Shown one piece after another: positions 1-12,736 of a stretch of 64,000 nucleotides of DNA. This DNA is from Lunularia cruciata (lineage: Eukaryota; Streptophyta; Marchantiopsida; Lunulariales; Lunulariaceae). The stretch lies in NCBI GenBank assembly GCA_948567375.1, contig OX419762.1, positions 23,762,608 through 23,826,607 on the forward strand, given 5' to 3'. Within the stretch, counting starts at the first letter, position 1, and the number at the start of each line of letters is the position of its first letter. Below the pieces are notes generated by a model. The model saw only the letters and a program-made list of their open reading frames with translations. It had not been told where the DNA came from and did not search any database. The position numbers and the translations under genes are program-made.

Positions 1-838
1 ATGTTGCTGAAGATACAAAGATCATGACCTTGGCAGAAGGAGCCAATGGAAGAGGCAAAATACAAAGATGGGGGAGAAGAGGACAAAGAGAACTTTGGAG
101 AGATACAATATCTATCAAAGGTTGTCATTCCATTGTTGGAACTATTGAAGGAGCACCAGAAGATAATTCCCCAAGATTGTATGAAGGTGACAAATGAGTT
201 GCAGGTGGTGAAGTATCTGCTTGTTGAAGTGAAGGGTTTGCAAGAGCGTGTAACCCAAAGAGACAAGGAAATTGAAGAACTTCGGGTGGATGCAGTCTTG
301 AAGAAGAAGAATTTAAAGAAGTTGCAAGAGAGTTTTGAGTCAAGAGGTTAGGAAATGCAGAAGCAAGCCAAAGAGTTGAAGGAGCAAGCAATGTTGCTGA
401 CCAAGATGAAAGAGGAGGTCAGTGATGTGCACATCAAGAGTATTCATGTGAAGGTGATGGCATCAATAATGGAGCAGGAGTTAGAGAGCTTGAGGAATTT
501 GTGCCTTCAGTGGAAGGGTGGAACATAATTTTGAGGCAAAGTAGTTTGCAGTGAAGTGCCATCTTTGGGAGAATCTGAATCATCACAATCAAGATTTGTT
601 TGGACAGAATTTGTTTTGTTGTGATTATGGTGTGTGTGTATTTATGACAAGTTGTCAAGATTGTGAGCTTGTTACTCTCTTCTGGGTGTGGTTTCTACTT
701 GAGAGATTAGAGATGCAACCAAGAAGAAATACATTGTGACATTTGACTTAGTGTTTGACCAATTCTGACCAGTATGTATGCGGGAACAAACTTTACTTAC
801 CCAATTACCGCAAAAGTGATATTTTCCGGGTTGTTATA
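1..838 (+). mobile_element. gypsy1-type LTR, copy A (left end outside window)
   Basis: The right part of a gypsy1-family LTR. The first ~480 bases encode a coiled-coil stretch related to the LTR gene (Lys/Glu-rich, 46-351). From about 500 it jumps directly to the U5-like tail (the 'gtgccttcagtgga' block), so the end of the gene and the promoter region are deleted. The right terminus is the family 3' end, degraded from GTTGTCACA to GTTGTTATA. It is inserted into copy B: the bases after 838 (GTCCG, 839-843) continue LTR sequence matching 11660 onward. GTCCG is the expected right target duplication, but the left one lies outside the window. Confidence 0.8.
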
Positions 839-2787
839 GTCCGCAAGCCAAGGTAAATCAGAGCAAAGGAGTAGAGTATCTATGGGAGGTTGTATGCATG
901 TTGTTAATGAATTTGGAGAAGAAGAAGAGAGAAATGTAGTTGGAGTGTCCAAAGGTAAAGACTGTGTTGCATGTGTTGGTGAAGTTAGAAGAAGAAAACT
1001 CAGAGTTGAAGAAGATTATAACCCAAGGAGAGGAACAGAAGGAAGAACTACAAGTAGATGCAGTAGTACAGAACCAAGTTATTGAAAATTTTAAGAAGGA
1101 AGTGGGAAGTAAAGAGAGGATAATAGAGCAGAATGTCATAGCAAGAGAATGACAAATAGCTAAGTATGAAATCTTGAAAAACAACTTGTTGATTCACAAT
1201 TAGAAATCATCCATGTTATGGTAAGAGTAGCAGAGAAGGAGCAAGAGCTTGATAGAGTGATGGAGAGTGTAGAAGAGAATAAGCAGCTTTGGCAAAGAGA
1301 GTTGACACTGAGATATAGAGAGGAAGAAAGATAAAGGGAGTTACTTTGTAATCTGGAAGAGGAGATGGTTCAAAAGGAGAAAGAGAAGGAGAAGGAGATG
1401 GTGAAAGCCAAATTTGAGGCATAATTGGCAATGTATAGGGAAGATTGGCAGGCGGATTAAGAACGGGAGAGAAGGATGAGGTTCAAGCCTTTGAAGGAGA
1501 TTGTAGTAAAGATGAATGTAATGTTGAGTATAGAAGCCAGTGTGAGGATTGAAGAAATGAGATTGCACAATTTAAGAGTGTTGGTGCAGGAGATGAGGAG
1601 AAGAAATGCAAAGGATAAGGATTTGAATGCTTTGCTAATTAGTCTCAGAACTCGTGTAGAACGGAAGATATTGGAAGTGGAAGACAATATCACAATTAGA
1701 TTAAATTTAGTTAAGTTAGAGATAGATAAACTTTTGGAAGGATGTAAGAAAGAAGCCCAAAGTAGATGAGATAGGAGTACAGATATCTTTGGAGTTGCCA
1801 TTGGAGATATAGAGAAGAGCGGGTCAGGAGATCAAGAGTTAGGAAGGTTGCTTATGACAGGAATTGTAGATCAGGAAGAAGAAGTGTTAGAATTGGTAGA
1901 AGAATTAGTAGTTGTGAAACCCGAGGATAGAGTAGTATGTGAGATTACTTTGGGATTGGAAGCCAAGGAAGAAGTAGACATCAAATCTGAGAAGTAATAG
2001 TTTTGAGATTTGAAGAGATAGATATGAAGAGATGCATTGTCAGTTTGGATCTGCAAGTAGGAAGAGTTGTTAGGACACGGTATAAATGTTAGTAACTGAC
2101 AATTGCTTGACTATTTAAAGGGAGCATTTGTAGTCATATGTTGTTCAATATTCATTTTCTTGAGAATAGATAAAGTGAAGTGCTGATTTCAGTGCTCGTT
2201 GCTTGAGCTTGATTCAAAGCATCAATGTTGTGTGTGTGTTTGTGAGTTTGTGGAGAATTTTGACATGCAAATTAGTGTGTGTTGGATGTTAGATTTTCAT
2301 CTTGATCTTCATTCTGTGTGTTTGATCTTGAGTGAAGTGCAATCAAAGTAATGCCTTAACATATCCAAGAGGAATTGTAGTGTTGGTAGTATTCTACAAT
2401 TGTGAGTGCAGCACAGTGTTGATGTGAAGCAATTTTGATCAAGGAAGTTGTGCCTTCAGTGGAGGGGTGGAACACAATTTTGAGGCAAAGTTGTTTTGCA
2501 ATGAAGTGCCGTTTTCAAGAGAGACTGAATCATCATGATCACAATTGTTTGGAAAGATTTGATGGACTTGTGATTAAGAGTGATAAATTGTTGTTATGAG
2601 ATTGCGAGTCAGTGCTTGTTATTCTCTTCTGGTGTAGTTGCTACCCAAGAGATTAAAGATGCAACCAAGAAGAACTTAGATTGTTATTTTTTGACTTCAT
2701 ATTTGACCCATTTTGAATCATATTTCTACGAGAACCAACTTTACTTACCTGATTACCACAAAAGTGATATTAGCCAGATTGTCACAA
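839..2787 (+). mobile_element. gypsy1-type LTR, copy B (right part)
   Basis: Continues the LTR from the middle of the LTR gene to the LTR 3' end (GATTGTCACA, ending at 2787). The coding remnant (about 880-2000) has stops and frameshifts. It shows the coiled coil and, near 1800-1990, the conserved tail region; the clearest open piece is 1476-1769. A TATA-like CTATTTAAAG lies at 2111-2120, where other copies have their inferred retroelement promoter. The 5' half lies left of the window because copy A is inserted here. Copy B is itself inserted in copy C on the opposite strand. Confidence 0.8.
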
Positions 2788-2999
2788 CTATCAATTTTAT
2801 CCCGCTCATGCCTTCTTACTTTGGGTTTCTCTAGTGACAAGTTCAATCTGATTTCTTCATTTCTTGACACAAAGCAAAGTACTTTGAATTTGACCTGAAG
2901 ATACAATTCTTCTACTTTTGTTGCCATTTGGGTTCAATCCAACTTTGACTGTACACTTCTTTTTCAAAATATAACAAAACCAAAAATATAGGTACCACA
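2788..2999 (-). mobile_element. gypsy1-type LTR, copy C (5' end only)
   Basis: The first ~210 bases of a minus-strand gypsy1 LTR. Read on the minus strand it starts TGTGGTACC, then an A/T-rich run, then the 'aagaagtgtaca' block found at the start of every family copy. The rest was displaced to the left of the window by insertion of copy B. It is inserted into copy D; bases 3000-3004 would be its target duplication. Confidence 0.65.
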
Positions 3000-4310
3000 A
3001 CCCACAAAAGATACATTATCTTAGACAAGTACTCAACTCCGCCGTATCTTCACTCATTATCTCTTATGTCTTTGTCTTTGGTAGGCACTTCTTTGGCTGG
3101 TGCTTTACTCCATAGATGCAATTTTTGTATCTTCAATGTCTCACCTTTCAAGCTCTCCTCTTTGTCTTAGACTTTGCTCGGTCTTGCAACTACAACTTGA
3201 GTGCTTCTCTTTGATCTTGCTGCTCTTGCAAATTATCAAGGCAACCTCTCTTGCTTGTTTGTCTTCCAACTCAACTACAGGCAACTCCATATACGGCTTG
3301 TCTCCTCCTTCTATGCAATCAATCACCTCGTGAAACTATTGCTCTACTTCTCCAATAGTCCCTTCTCTTGATGGCTGAACTTTGGGCTCTCCTTCACTAC
3401 CACTATAAGACTCTCCACTCTGCAACATGAATTCTTCTTTTGCTCCCAAGGCTTCATCCTTTGACTCTATTTCTCCTTCAATTCTTCCTCTAAAGATGAT
3501 TCCTTCACTTCTACCGGTGCAGGTTTTGGATTTAGTCTTCATATCTTGTGGGGCTGCACTAGTGTTATTTGTACTTTGGGTCTAGTGCTTTTCCTTGGCA
3601 TGGGGATATCCATTGCCACTATTTTCTCCTTACCACTGTTCAAGTAGTAGTAATTGCCTTCACGCACCCGCTCGATGTAATATTGTTCATCTCCATCCGC
3701 TTTTCTTTGTAAGTTGGGGTGAAAGTGGGACACCATCTATTTCTCTCTCCTCCAAGCTAAGTAGGTTCAATCCAAAGTAGAAGTGGGCTGCAAAGAGTAC
3801 AAAATAGTGGGATGGTATATCCATCTGCACAATTGGTAATCATCTGCCCGGTTCGTTAGTGCAGACACTTCACTCAATCTACCACCTCTCCAACAAACAT
3901 TTGATGGAAGAATATTGCCTATTGCATCATTATATAGGTGGTTGGCTCTAGCTTAAACATAGCCATATTTGCATTGATGATCCCTCTTTGTATTGGGTCC
4001 TTATAAATATCCACCTTATACCCATACTTGGTGCAAGATCTACTGAAAGAATTATTGGGAGCATCCAACTCCAAATAGAAACATGATATTGTCTAGACAT
4101 TGCAGCTCTTCCTCATTGAAATCTTAATTTATAGTCCTTTGCTGATTGGTCATTCTTTAGTTGATTCCCCATTCCTCCCTCCCTCTCTCCCCCTCCCCAA
4201 TTCTATAAGTTGGTTTCTTATCTCTCTCAACGTCATCTTGATCTCAAGGTATGCACTTTCTTCCCACACACTTTCTTGATTGGCTGAACTCAAGGAAAAT
4301 TTCTTATGTG
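3000..4310 (-). pseudogene. Decayed LTR-gene remnant in copy D
   Basis: Minus-strand remnant of the LTR gene. The fragment at 3539-3736 carries the MVSHFHP motif that follows the globular domain, then the acidic linker (3336-3542), then coiled-coil sequence toward 3140. The upstream part (3740-4310) retains recognisable but frameshifted globular-domain sequence. Many stops; no functional product expected. Confidence 0.6.
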
Positions 4311-4316
4311 ACACCC

Positions 4317-5975
4317 CAACAAATATCACTTTTTCCGTAATCAAGGAAGTAAAGTTTGGTCCCATACAGATACGAGTCAAAAATGTTCAAATACAAAGCA
4401 AAGTAACCACATCAATTCTTCTTGAGTTCTTTAATCTCTCAGGTAGAAACCACACCTAGACTCGAGTAACAAGCATTGGAATGCAGTCTTGTCACAACAA
4501 TTTGTCACCTATAATCACAAATCTTTCAATTTTGTCCAACACAAACTTGATTGTGATGATTCAATCCCTCCCAAAACTAGCTACTTCATTATAAAATGAT
4601 TTCACCCTGGAATTTTGTTCTATCCCTCCATTAAAAGCACAACTTCCTCAATCAAAATTGCTTCACATCACCACCACGCTGTACTCACAATGCAAAATAC
4701 TACCAATACTACAATTCCTCTTGGATCTGTCAAGGTGTTGCTTCAATTGCTATCCACTTAAAATCAAACACACAAAATAGAATCAAAGATGTAGAATCCA
4801 ACATCTAACACTCAGAATTGCACTTCAAATTTCTCCCAACACTCACAAACACACACAATTGATACTTGGAATTAAGCTCAAGAGACAAGTACTAATATCA
4901 GCACTTTGCTTTATCTATTCTCAAGAATATGAATACTGAACAACAACACAATGCAAGTGCATCCTTTAAATAGGCAAAGCCATTTAGCAATTATCTAACT
5001 TCCCAACCAATTTCTAACAACTCTACCAATCTATAGATCCAAAATGACAATGCACCTTTTCATATTTGCCCAATCCTATCTAAAAACTATTACTACCCCG
5101 ATCCAATTTTTACTTCTACTTCGGCTTCTAACCCCAAGGAAAGTCCCTTCACCTCATGTACTTTGGATCCTACAATCACTAATTCCTCTACCACTTCTAA
5201 CATGTCTTCACTCTGATATGCAATTAAAGACATGGGTAATCTATCTACATCTTTATCCTACAACCCCTCCCTCCTAATGTCTCCAATAATTGACTTGAAG
5301 ACTCTCACTGTCTGACCTACATTTCAGGTTCATCCATTACTACTACTTCTCCTTCAATTTCAATACTATCTTTAATTTAATTTGAAATTAAAGTCACGGG
5401 TATCCTAACTATCTATTCTTTCTCTGTCCTAACTATTTCAGACACTTCAGATATCTGACCTAAAGACTCCTACGTTTGATGTCTGACTAGGATTGGGTCA
5501 CCTTTGTCCTGATGCAAAGTCTCTTGACCCAAAGTTGTGTAAACCTGAAGTCATATAAATCCAAAGTCGTATAGACCCAACCCAAAGTCACTCAACTACT
5601 CCACACATCTACTACAGAAATTTCAAATGCTTGTAACTTCTGATACAAACTTCCAAACTTTGCAATTGTGGTGGCAATGGAAAGGTGTGAAGAAGATGCT
5701 TTCAATGAGACATAGCCCGCACAATTTGGACATGTAGTCATTGAGATACAGGCCCCGCAATAATCCTACACTCCAACTTCCATTCCTCAATGAAGTATCC
5801 TTACTATCATTCCAATCCAATGCAAGTCCTTCTTCCTTCTAACACAAAGTCAACCTCCTTGGGTCAGATCAAAACACATGCTTCTCCTTGTCTCTTTTCC
5901 ATTTGGGTTCAATTTGGCTTCAATAATGCACTTCTTCTTTAAATCTCGTCCAAAATGAAAAATGTGGGTACCACA
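4317..5975 (-). mobile_element. Short gypsy1-type LTR, copy E, with perfect TCTTA duplication
   Basis: A solo LTR of 1659 bp, minus strand, with family termini (TGTGGTACCCACA at 5975, GGGGTGTCACA at 4317). It is flanked by identical TCTTA at 4312-4316 and 5976-5980, so both ends are exact. It lacks the globular domain, acidic linker and main coiled coil. It keeps the tail region of the LTR gene (about 5100-5300) and the 3' promoter/U5 part. It shares with copy I a block at about 5620-5800 (readable as a YLND...SEVTSI peptide) that I do not see in long LTRs. E and I therefore look like a separate short subfamily. Confidence 0.9.
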
Positions 5976-6316
5976 TCTTACAAGTTCTTTGGATTGGGTT
6001 GCATATCTCAATACAAAGTCCTCTATCTTTAGCTTCCTACTTTGTCTGACCCTAGTCCTTCTAACTTTGACCCAAGGTCAACTTTAGGTGTATGCCAAAC
6101 ATACAATTCTTTGTGTTTCTTCCCCGTTTAGTCTTCCTTTGGCTTTACCAATGCACTTCTTCTTTAAAACTTGTTAAAAAAAATGAGGGCACCACAATGA
6201 TCCATGAAAATGGTAGCCTTCCCTCCAATCAAGTGGTGTTGAAACTTTTTGAGACCAAAAATCACAACCAACACTTCTCTTTCCATGACTTAGTAGTTCT
6301 TCTTTATTGAGACTAT

Positions 6317-7605
6317 TTATCTACTAGCATAAGCTATTGGATGATCATGCTCATCTTGGTCTAGTTGACTAAGTGTGCATCCTATAGTGACATTGGAAGT
6401 ATCAATAAAAAGGATGAAAGGCTTACTCCAATCAGGTCTAGCAAGAATTGGAGTCATAACAAGGGAATTCTTGAGCTCCTCAAAAGGCTTAAGAGCCTCC
6501 TTGTCCTCCAAAATCACTATGTATTTTACACACTTCTTCATGTAGATTGTCAATGCATAATCCTCTTTAAAAATGAAAAGATGAACCTCCTATAGCACCC
6601 AACCATCTCCAAGAATTGGTGCTACTTTTTCAAGCTTGAAGGGAATAGAAGGTTTGACATCTTCCTTACCTTTTCAAGATCCACTACTATTTCCATCCTT
6701 TGAAATTATAGACCTTGAATTTTGACCTTCTTCACAACCAAAGATGCACTTCTCTAGGTTGAGTGATGCATTTGCTTCATCCAAGCATTCCAAAACCTTG
6801 ATCAAGTGCTAAAGTGCTCCTTCTTGCTCCCATAAACACAAAAGTCATCAATAAAATCTCTCACACATTTTTGAATGAAAGGTTCAAAAATCTTTTTCAT
6901 AAATTGTTGGAATGTGGCTGTAGCATTACAAAGCCCAAGGCATGACCTTTAAAATATAAGTACCCCAAGGCATGGTGAATATAATGAGTTGTTGATGCTT
7001 TGGTGCAATCTTGATTTGCTTATAGCCACTAAAACCATTCCCAAACCTATATCTCTCATGACCTACAACCTCCTCTAAGATTTCATCAATGAATGGCAAG
7101 GAGTAGTAGTTCTTCTTGTTGATAGTATTGAGTTTCTTGTAATTCATACATACCCAAAGTTTGCCATTCTTCTTCTTCACAATCATATTTGCAGACATTC
7201 ATTTTGAAATCTCCACCTTAAAAAATGAACTTTGTCTCCTTGAGCTTATCAATCTCCTCCTTCACAACCAAAGTTTTTGGTGGTTTAATGCAACATTACT
7301 TTTGGCGGACTGGTCTTGCATGTAGCTCTACCTCTATTTGGAGCTCCTCCAAGTGGATTTCTTTATGTTGACTTCTTATTTGGATCTCAAAGAAGGTGAC
7401 TTCTTTGAGATCCTTGTAATTGAAAATCAACAAACATATAGATGTACTTGCAAAAAATCTCTTCAAATCTTACCTTCTCCTCCTTGCTAACATTGGGACC
7501 ATACTTAAAGGGTAGATAGTCTTTTCTCACCTCCTCAAGGGTTAATGTTGATTTATCAAGATCCTTCAAAATATTTGGCCTAGGCACAACATCCATAGCA
7601 CACAA
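6317..7605 (-). pseudogene. gypsy2B RT and RNase H remnant
   Basis: Minus-strand fragments of Ty3/gypsy polymerase. 7387-7605 precedes RT (KYGPNVSKEEKVRFEEIF). 6926-7198 is the RT core with the K-K-N-G-K-L-W-V-C palm strand, YxLPFIDEIL and the WGTY segment. Around 6840-6960 are remnants of the FIDDF catalytic box. 6317-6553 gives the start of RNase H, with FILFIDTSN, TLSQLDQDEHDHPIAYASR. Frames are broken between the pieces. It is the homologue of 21460-23397. Confidence 0.85.
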
Positions 7606-7823
7606 GAGATATGCATCTAAATTAGATTAAGATACATCCTCATCTAAAGATGTCTCTTCCTCCATGCTTGCATCCATACCTAAGCTCCTTCTTTTGAATC
7701 TGATTCTCAATAATCAGAGGATGGTGTATTTGAATGAGGGATGTGGTTATTGGTTATTGGAATTATAACCTGATGGTTTGATGGCCTAATTCTCAATTAC
7801 CCTTTGTACCAATGATCAATTGT

Positions 7824-8159
7824 TTAAGCTACTCTCAACCATGGCCTCCCAAGTAGCAAATCATAACTTGCATCCTTCAAGACTTGGAAAGTCATGAGAT
7901 TTTGAATTCCCATAACTAATACCACCACCTTGTCTATCCCACCCACTAGTCTAGCTTGTTGCTTGTTTGCCATGCTCACTACAAATTTTGAAGGTCTAGA
8001 GGGTATCATGCCCAACTTCTTTGTCAACTTCTCTAACATGACATTCACCATAGATCCTCCATCAACAAGTGAATCCTTGATGTTGTGACAATTCACCTTC
8101 ACATCAATCTTGGAGGCATACTCACAAGCTTCCCTTGGTGATGGTCTTGCATCTACCAC
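7824..8159 (-). pseudogene. gypsy2B aspartic protease fragment
   Basis: An open 111-codon minus-strand segment of a retroviral-type protease. The active-site loop reads VDGGSMVNVM (catalytic Asp retained) and the C-terminal flap-side motif is LLLGRPWL, followed by RVA. The family normally cleaves the Gag-Pol precursor. It is embedded in a decayed polyprotein between the gag remnant (8690-9700) and RT. Confidence 0.85.
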
Positions 8160-8689
8160 CCTCCATTGATATCGGAGCTTTTGCTTTTTCCTTTCTCTAG
8201 CTCCTTGTAGAACTTAAACCACCTTTAACTTCCTTCCTCAAAGTAGGATTTAAAGCAATCAGTTGACCTACCTTATTGTTGGCCTTGAGACTACTCACAT
8301 CCTCCAACACATTCTAGCTCCATTGTTACTTTGCAATCAAGAAATCATCCATCCTCAACTTCTTCCTTGGAGTCTTTGTTGGTGGCATTGAACAAGTAGT
8401 GCAAACACTCCTTGTGGGCATTGGACTATCCTTGCTAGGAGTGAATTCTTGAGAAGAATATATATCATCTGCAAAACATGCTCTCATCTTCTCTTGTGCC
8501 AAAGTTCCAAGTTACGACCTTTGGAGTTTGAGCATTCTCCCTTCTCATATTTGCTCTCCACCACATCTATAAAAGCTATCTCCTTACCTCTATTTTGCAC
8601 ATGAGGTATTTGGTCTTCACCAACTCCTTCCTTCTCTCTATTTTCTCACTCATAACTCCTTCATCCATAGTATGCAGAATTTGGGCAAT

Positions 8690-9806
8690 TCCTTTGGATG
8701 TGATCTCTACCTCCACAATGAAGACAATTTCTATCATTGAAATTGCTATTGGTTGGAATCCTCTATATGGATAGTTTCCATAATCCCTAGACTCTCTACC
8801 AATATTCTAGTCCATCTAGCTCTTATCCCATAGTTGCAATATGTTGATCTTGAGATATGCAAGTTTCTCCATGATAATTTGAAGAGAATCTTTTGGTAGA
8901 GGGGCAAGAATAGGAGCAAATACTACTTGTGGTGCAACCTTTTCCACCAAAGGATCAGACACTCCACCATAATTCTAGACTTGTGGAGGATGCACAACCT
9001 ATTTCACCACCAAATTATTCTCATCCCCCTCCAAACTCTCCTCCATACAAACTACAATCTTGATAGAGGGTACCTTGGAAGAAGGTTTCTCATATCTCTC
9101 CTTGCTTTGAATTTATGGTTTCAACCTTCCCACAAAACTCTTAGTGAGCATGGCTCCTATCCCAATCATGGGGGTCTCCACATCATCCTCACTCTTCCTC
9201 AATACCATGCAAAACATAGACTCTAATTTCTCCACTCTTTTTTCATAGACTCACTTTCTCTCCATCTCCTTGCTTGAGGGAAGTAACCTCACTCATCAAT
9301 CTCTCATAACTCTCATCTAGAAGAAATTTCTCAATAGGTGTTATAGTTAAACTCTCCCAAGACTCCTCTTGCCTATCTCTCTTGTCTCTCTCATTTGCTA
9401 TTTTGACTCATGCCATTTAACAGTTGTATCTTCAAAGAAATCCGATAGTAATGAGGTTTACTCATTCATTCTCCTTTCATTATTTCCTATGGAAGCCCTA
9501 TTGAAGTCTCCACAAAAGACTCCACATCCTTTCCATTCTTGCCAAAGAAAACTAGAAGTTCCTCACCTTACCTCTTCACTACCTTTCCTTCCTTTATATA
9601 TCTGTTTTCTTATTGTCTCTCACCCTGTAATTAATAAAGTACAAACATGAATAACACCATTTTAAAGTAGTCAACCATAAGCAAAACAAAAAATTAAGGT
9701 TTCTCTAGGATTTCCACCCTACTATCAAATCCCAATTTGCATATTAGTTGAACCCTCATAGGTAGTTTATCCATCATCTGAAAGGTTATCTTCATCACTA
9801 ATCTAA
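8690..9806 (-). pseudogene. gypsy2B gag remnant with zinc knuckle
   Basis: Decayed gag on the minus strand. A CCHC zinc knuckle (CLHCGGRDHIQRNC) is legible at about 8690-8735. The upstream sequence matches the retrotransposon gag core of copy A (28087-28951) with many stops. The gene is interrupted just upstream of its start region by insertion of LTR #1 at 9812, flanked by GAACT (9807-9811). Confidence 0.75.
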
Positions 9807-10199
9807 GAACTTGTGGTACCCACATTTTTGTTTTTTTTTCTCAATTTTGAAGAAGAAGTGTACAAAGAAGCAGAATTGCGCCTATATGGCCGAAGAAGGC
9901 AAAGAAAAGTGTCCTCGGATGTAACCCAAGGTAACATGACTTTGGGTCATAAGGCAAGGTACTTAGAATTGCCTTGTCAGCATACAACCCAAAGTAAGGA
10001 GTCTTTGTATAGGGGGTGCTCAACCCAAGGCGAGGACAGTGTAACAACTTTCCTTTGGAGCAAGACATTCAAGAAGGTACCATTCAAAAACAGCAGTCAT
10101 ACGTGTGAAGGACACTTGATAGTGACAATAGCATGCAAGAGGTGTGATTTCTCAGTAGAAACTCGAATTGAAGAAAAGGTGACGGAGAAGGTGCGACTC

Positions 10200-10207
10200 T
10201 ATAAAAA
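10200..10207 (+). promoter_or_regulatory. TATA box just upstream of the LTR gene (LTR #1)
   Basis: TATAAAAA, 20-27 bases before the ATG at 10227. The same CTCTATAAAAATTG block precedes the ATG in LTR #2 and in the minus-strand LTRs. It is a plausible promoter for the LTR gene, but the short distance to the ATG means the real start could be the next in-frame ATG. Confidence 0.5.
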
Positions 10208-12709
10208 TTGGGCTAATCACAAAGTGATGACGAGCAATTTCCCATTGCCGCTAAGAAGTTGTCCTGTAGGAGATCATGGGAAGGGAAGTATAGTCAAAGA
10301 TGTGCTGGTGTGTTGAGAGGAAGTTGCAAGAGTTAATCTGGGAATCAGTAGGAAGAATAGTCCCCAGCCAAGAGTGGAAGAGAGAAAGATAGAAGGAGGG
10401 AAGAAGAACTCCGAATTCATAGTGAGAAATCATGCAATTTGGAGGTTAGATGTGATCACAAGAATTGAGGTCTTGAGCAGGCTTTGGATCACATTCTTGG
10501 CATGGAACTGGAATGTTAGCTTTCCAAGTTTCGTGACTGAAATCATTGAAAGTAAGTGTCTCAATGGACTTGAGAAAGAAGGGAAGAGAGGAAATCCGCC
10601 TTGATGGATAGAGTCGGATTGGAGGTTAGTACTCGGGAGAGAAAAAGGCACAGAGCATGGTGCTACGTTCTTGGGGAAGGGAGAAGTAGCCGAAGAAACC
10701 CAAGAAGTGAGAGATGCCTTCTCTGCAAAGTGCACGAAGAATGGCTACAAAGTGGAGAGCTATAGGGATCATATCAAGAGAGGGATTGTCAGTGCTCTAA
10801 TGGCAATCTTGAAGCTGAAGAGAATGACTTATGTGATGAAGTACCAAGCGGTGTTCTTCCATAAGATGTTTGCAAGAGAAACAATTAATTGGGCAAAGTG
10901 TCTTCATAGGAAGACGAGACAGATGGTGTGGAATTCACGGGACAAGTCACCTCCACACTACATTGTGCTGTTTGCAGCCCATTTATATCCGGGGCTGAAC
11001 TTGCTCAATGTGGCAGAGCAAAATAAGATTGGTGTCCCATTTCCATCCCAATTTAAGAAGAGATGTCAATGCGGAGGAGCAGCAATACATTCTTCAGATC
11101 AGGAGCAGTGATGAGTACTACGTGTAGACGGGGTAGAGTGTGCAATTGGAAGTGAGTACTCCAAAGTCAAAGAAGAGGAGTCAACAAGGAGAAGAAGAAG
11201 GAGAGAAAGCGAGACCTCAAAAGGCTAGAAGGGTAAACCCAAGGAAAGAGCTAGTGGTAATTGCATTGTCGGAAGAAGAGTCGGAAGGAGAAGCAGAGTG
11301 CAAGTCCAAAGATTTGGAGAGGGAGGAAGAACTAGAGTTCACATTGCAAAGTGGAGACACAAGTAGGGACAATAATGATAGAGTGGAGGTGAAATTGGTA
11401 CCCAAAGAGGAGGAAGCCAAGATGGAGATAGAGGAGAAAGATAACTTGAAATTGGAAGACAAAGTTCCAGAACAAGAGGAGAAAAGAGTTACAATTCAAA
11501 GGAGAGTTTGTTCCAGATGGAAGGCAAAGTGTGGAGCAAAGCCAAGTAAGGTAAGAAAGGAGGATGATGGAAGTTTGGGGAGTGAAGAATCCATTCCTAT
11601 AAGGCGACTACGGCTTAGAAGGCAAGTGTCAAGTGAGGAACAGGTGAAGAAGGAGACAAGTCCGTGAGTCAAAATAAATACAAGTGAAGGAGTAGAGTAT
11701 CTATGGGAGGTTGTGTGCTCGTTGTTGGTGAAGTTAGAGCACAAAAAGAAGGATATGCAGTCAAAGTGTCCGGAGGTGAAGACTGTATTGTAGGTGTTAG
11801 CTTGATTAGAAGAAAAGAACTTGGAGTTAAAGAAGAGTATAATCCGAGGTGAGGAGGAAAGGGAAGTACTACGAGTAGATGCATTAGTACAGAATCAAGT
11901 GATAGAGAAATTGAAGAGAGAAGCAAGGAATAGAGAGGGGCTCATAGAGCAGAGTGACATAGCAAGGGAAAGGCAAGTAGCTGAGTATGAAATCATGAAG
12001 TAGCAGTTTGCTGATAAGAAATTATCCATGCTATGGCAAGAGTAGTAAAGAAGGAGCAAGAGCTTGATAGAGTGATAGAGAGTGTAGAAGAGAAAAAGCA
12101 GCTCTGGTAAAGACAATTGACAACAAGATACAGAGAGGAGGAAAGGTTGAGAGAGTTACTTTGCAATCAGGAGGAGAAGATTGTGCAGAAGGAGAAGGAG
12201 AAGGAAATTGTGAAAGCCGAGTTCAAAGCAAAATTGACAATGTACAGAGAAGATTGGCTTGCAGATCAAGAACATGAAAGAAGAATGAGATTGGAGCTAT
12301 TGAAGGAGATTGTGATCAAGATGTGTGGTACTCACATTTTTTGTTTTTTTTTTAAATGGAGAAGAAGAAGTGTATAGAGAAGTCGGATTGTGCTTGTATG
12401 GCCAAAGAAGGCAAAGAAAAGCATCTTCAGGATGAAACTCGAGGTAACGTGGCTTTGGGTCATAAGGCAAAGTACTCAAACTTGCCCTGTCAGCATACAA
12501 CCCAAAGTAAGGAGTCTTTGTATTGGAGGGAGCTCAACCCAAGGTGAAGATAGTGTAACAACCTTTCTTTGGGGCAAGAAATTCAAGAAGGGACCGTTCA
12601 AAACCGACGGTCATACGCATGAAGTACAATTGACAATGACAGGTGCATGCAAGAGGTGTGATTTCTTGGTAGAAACTCAAATTGAGGAGAGACAAAGAAG
12701 GTGCAACTC

Positions 12710-12717
12710 TATAAAAA
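12710..12717 (+). promoter_or_regulatory. TATA box upstream of the LTR gene (LTR #2)
   Basis: TATAAAAA, about 20 bases upstream of the ATG at 12737, in the same CTCTATAAAAATTG context as in LTR #1. Inferred promoter only. Confidence 0.45.
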
Positions 12718-12736
12718 TTGGGCTAACAATGAAGCA

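Larger units (their letters stand above)
3000..6196 (-). mobile_element. gypsy1-type LTR, copy D, interrupted by copy E
   Basis: Minus-strand LTR whose 5' end is at 6196 (GTGGTGCCC variant of the family start). It reads leftward through 5981-6196, is cut by copy E (4317-5975 plus one TCTTA duplicate), resumes at 4316 and runs to 3000, where copy C is inserted. It sits in the RNase H region of gypsy2 copy B: the sequence right of 6197 continues gypsy2 coding matching 21841 onward. Diverged subfamily. Confidence 0.75.
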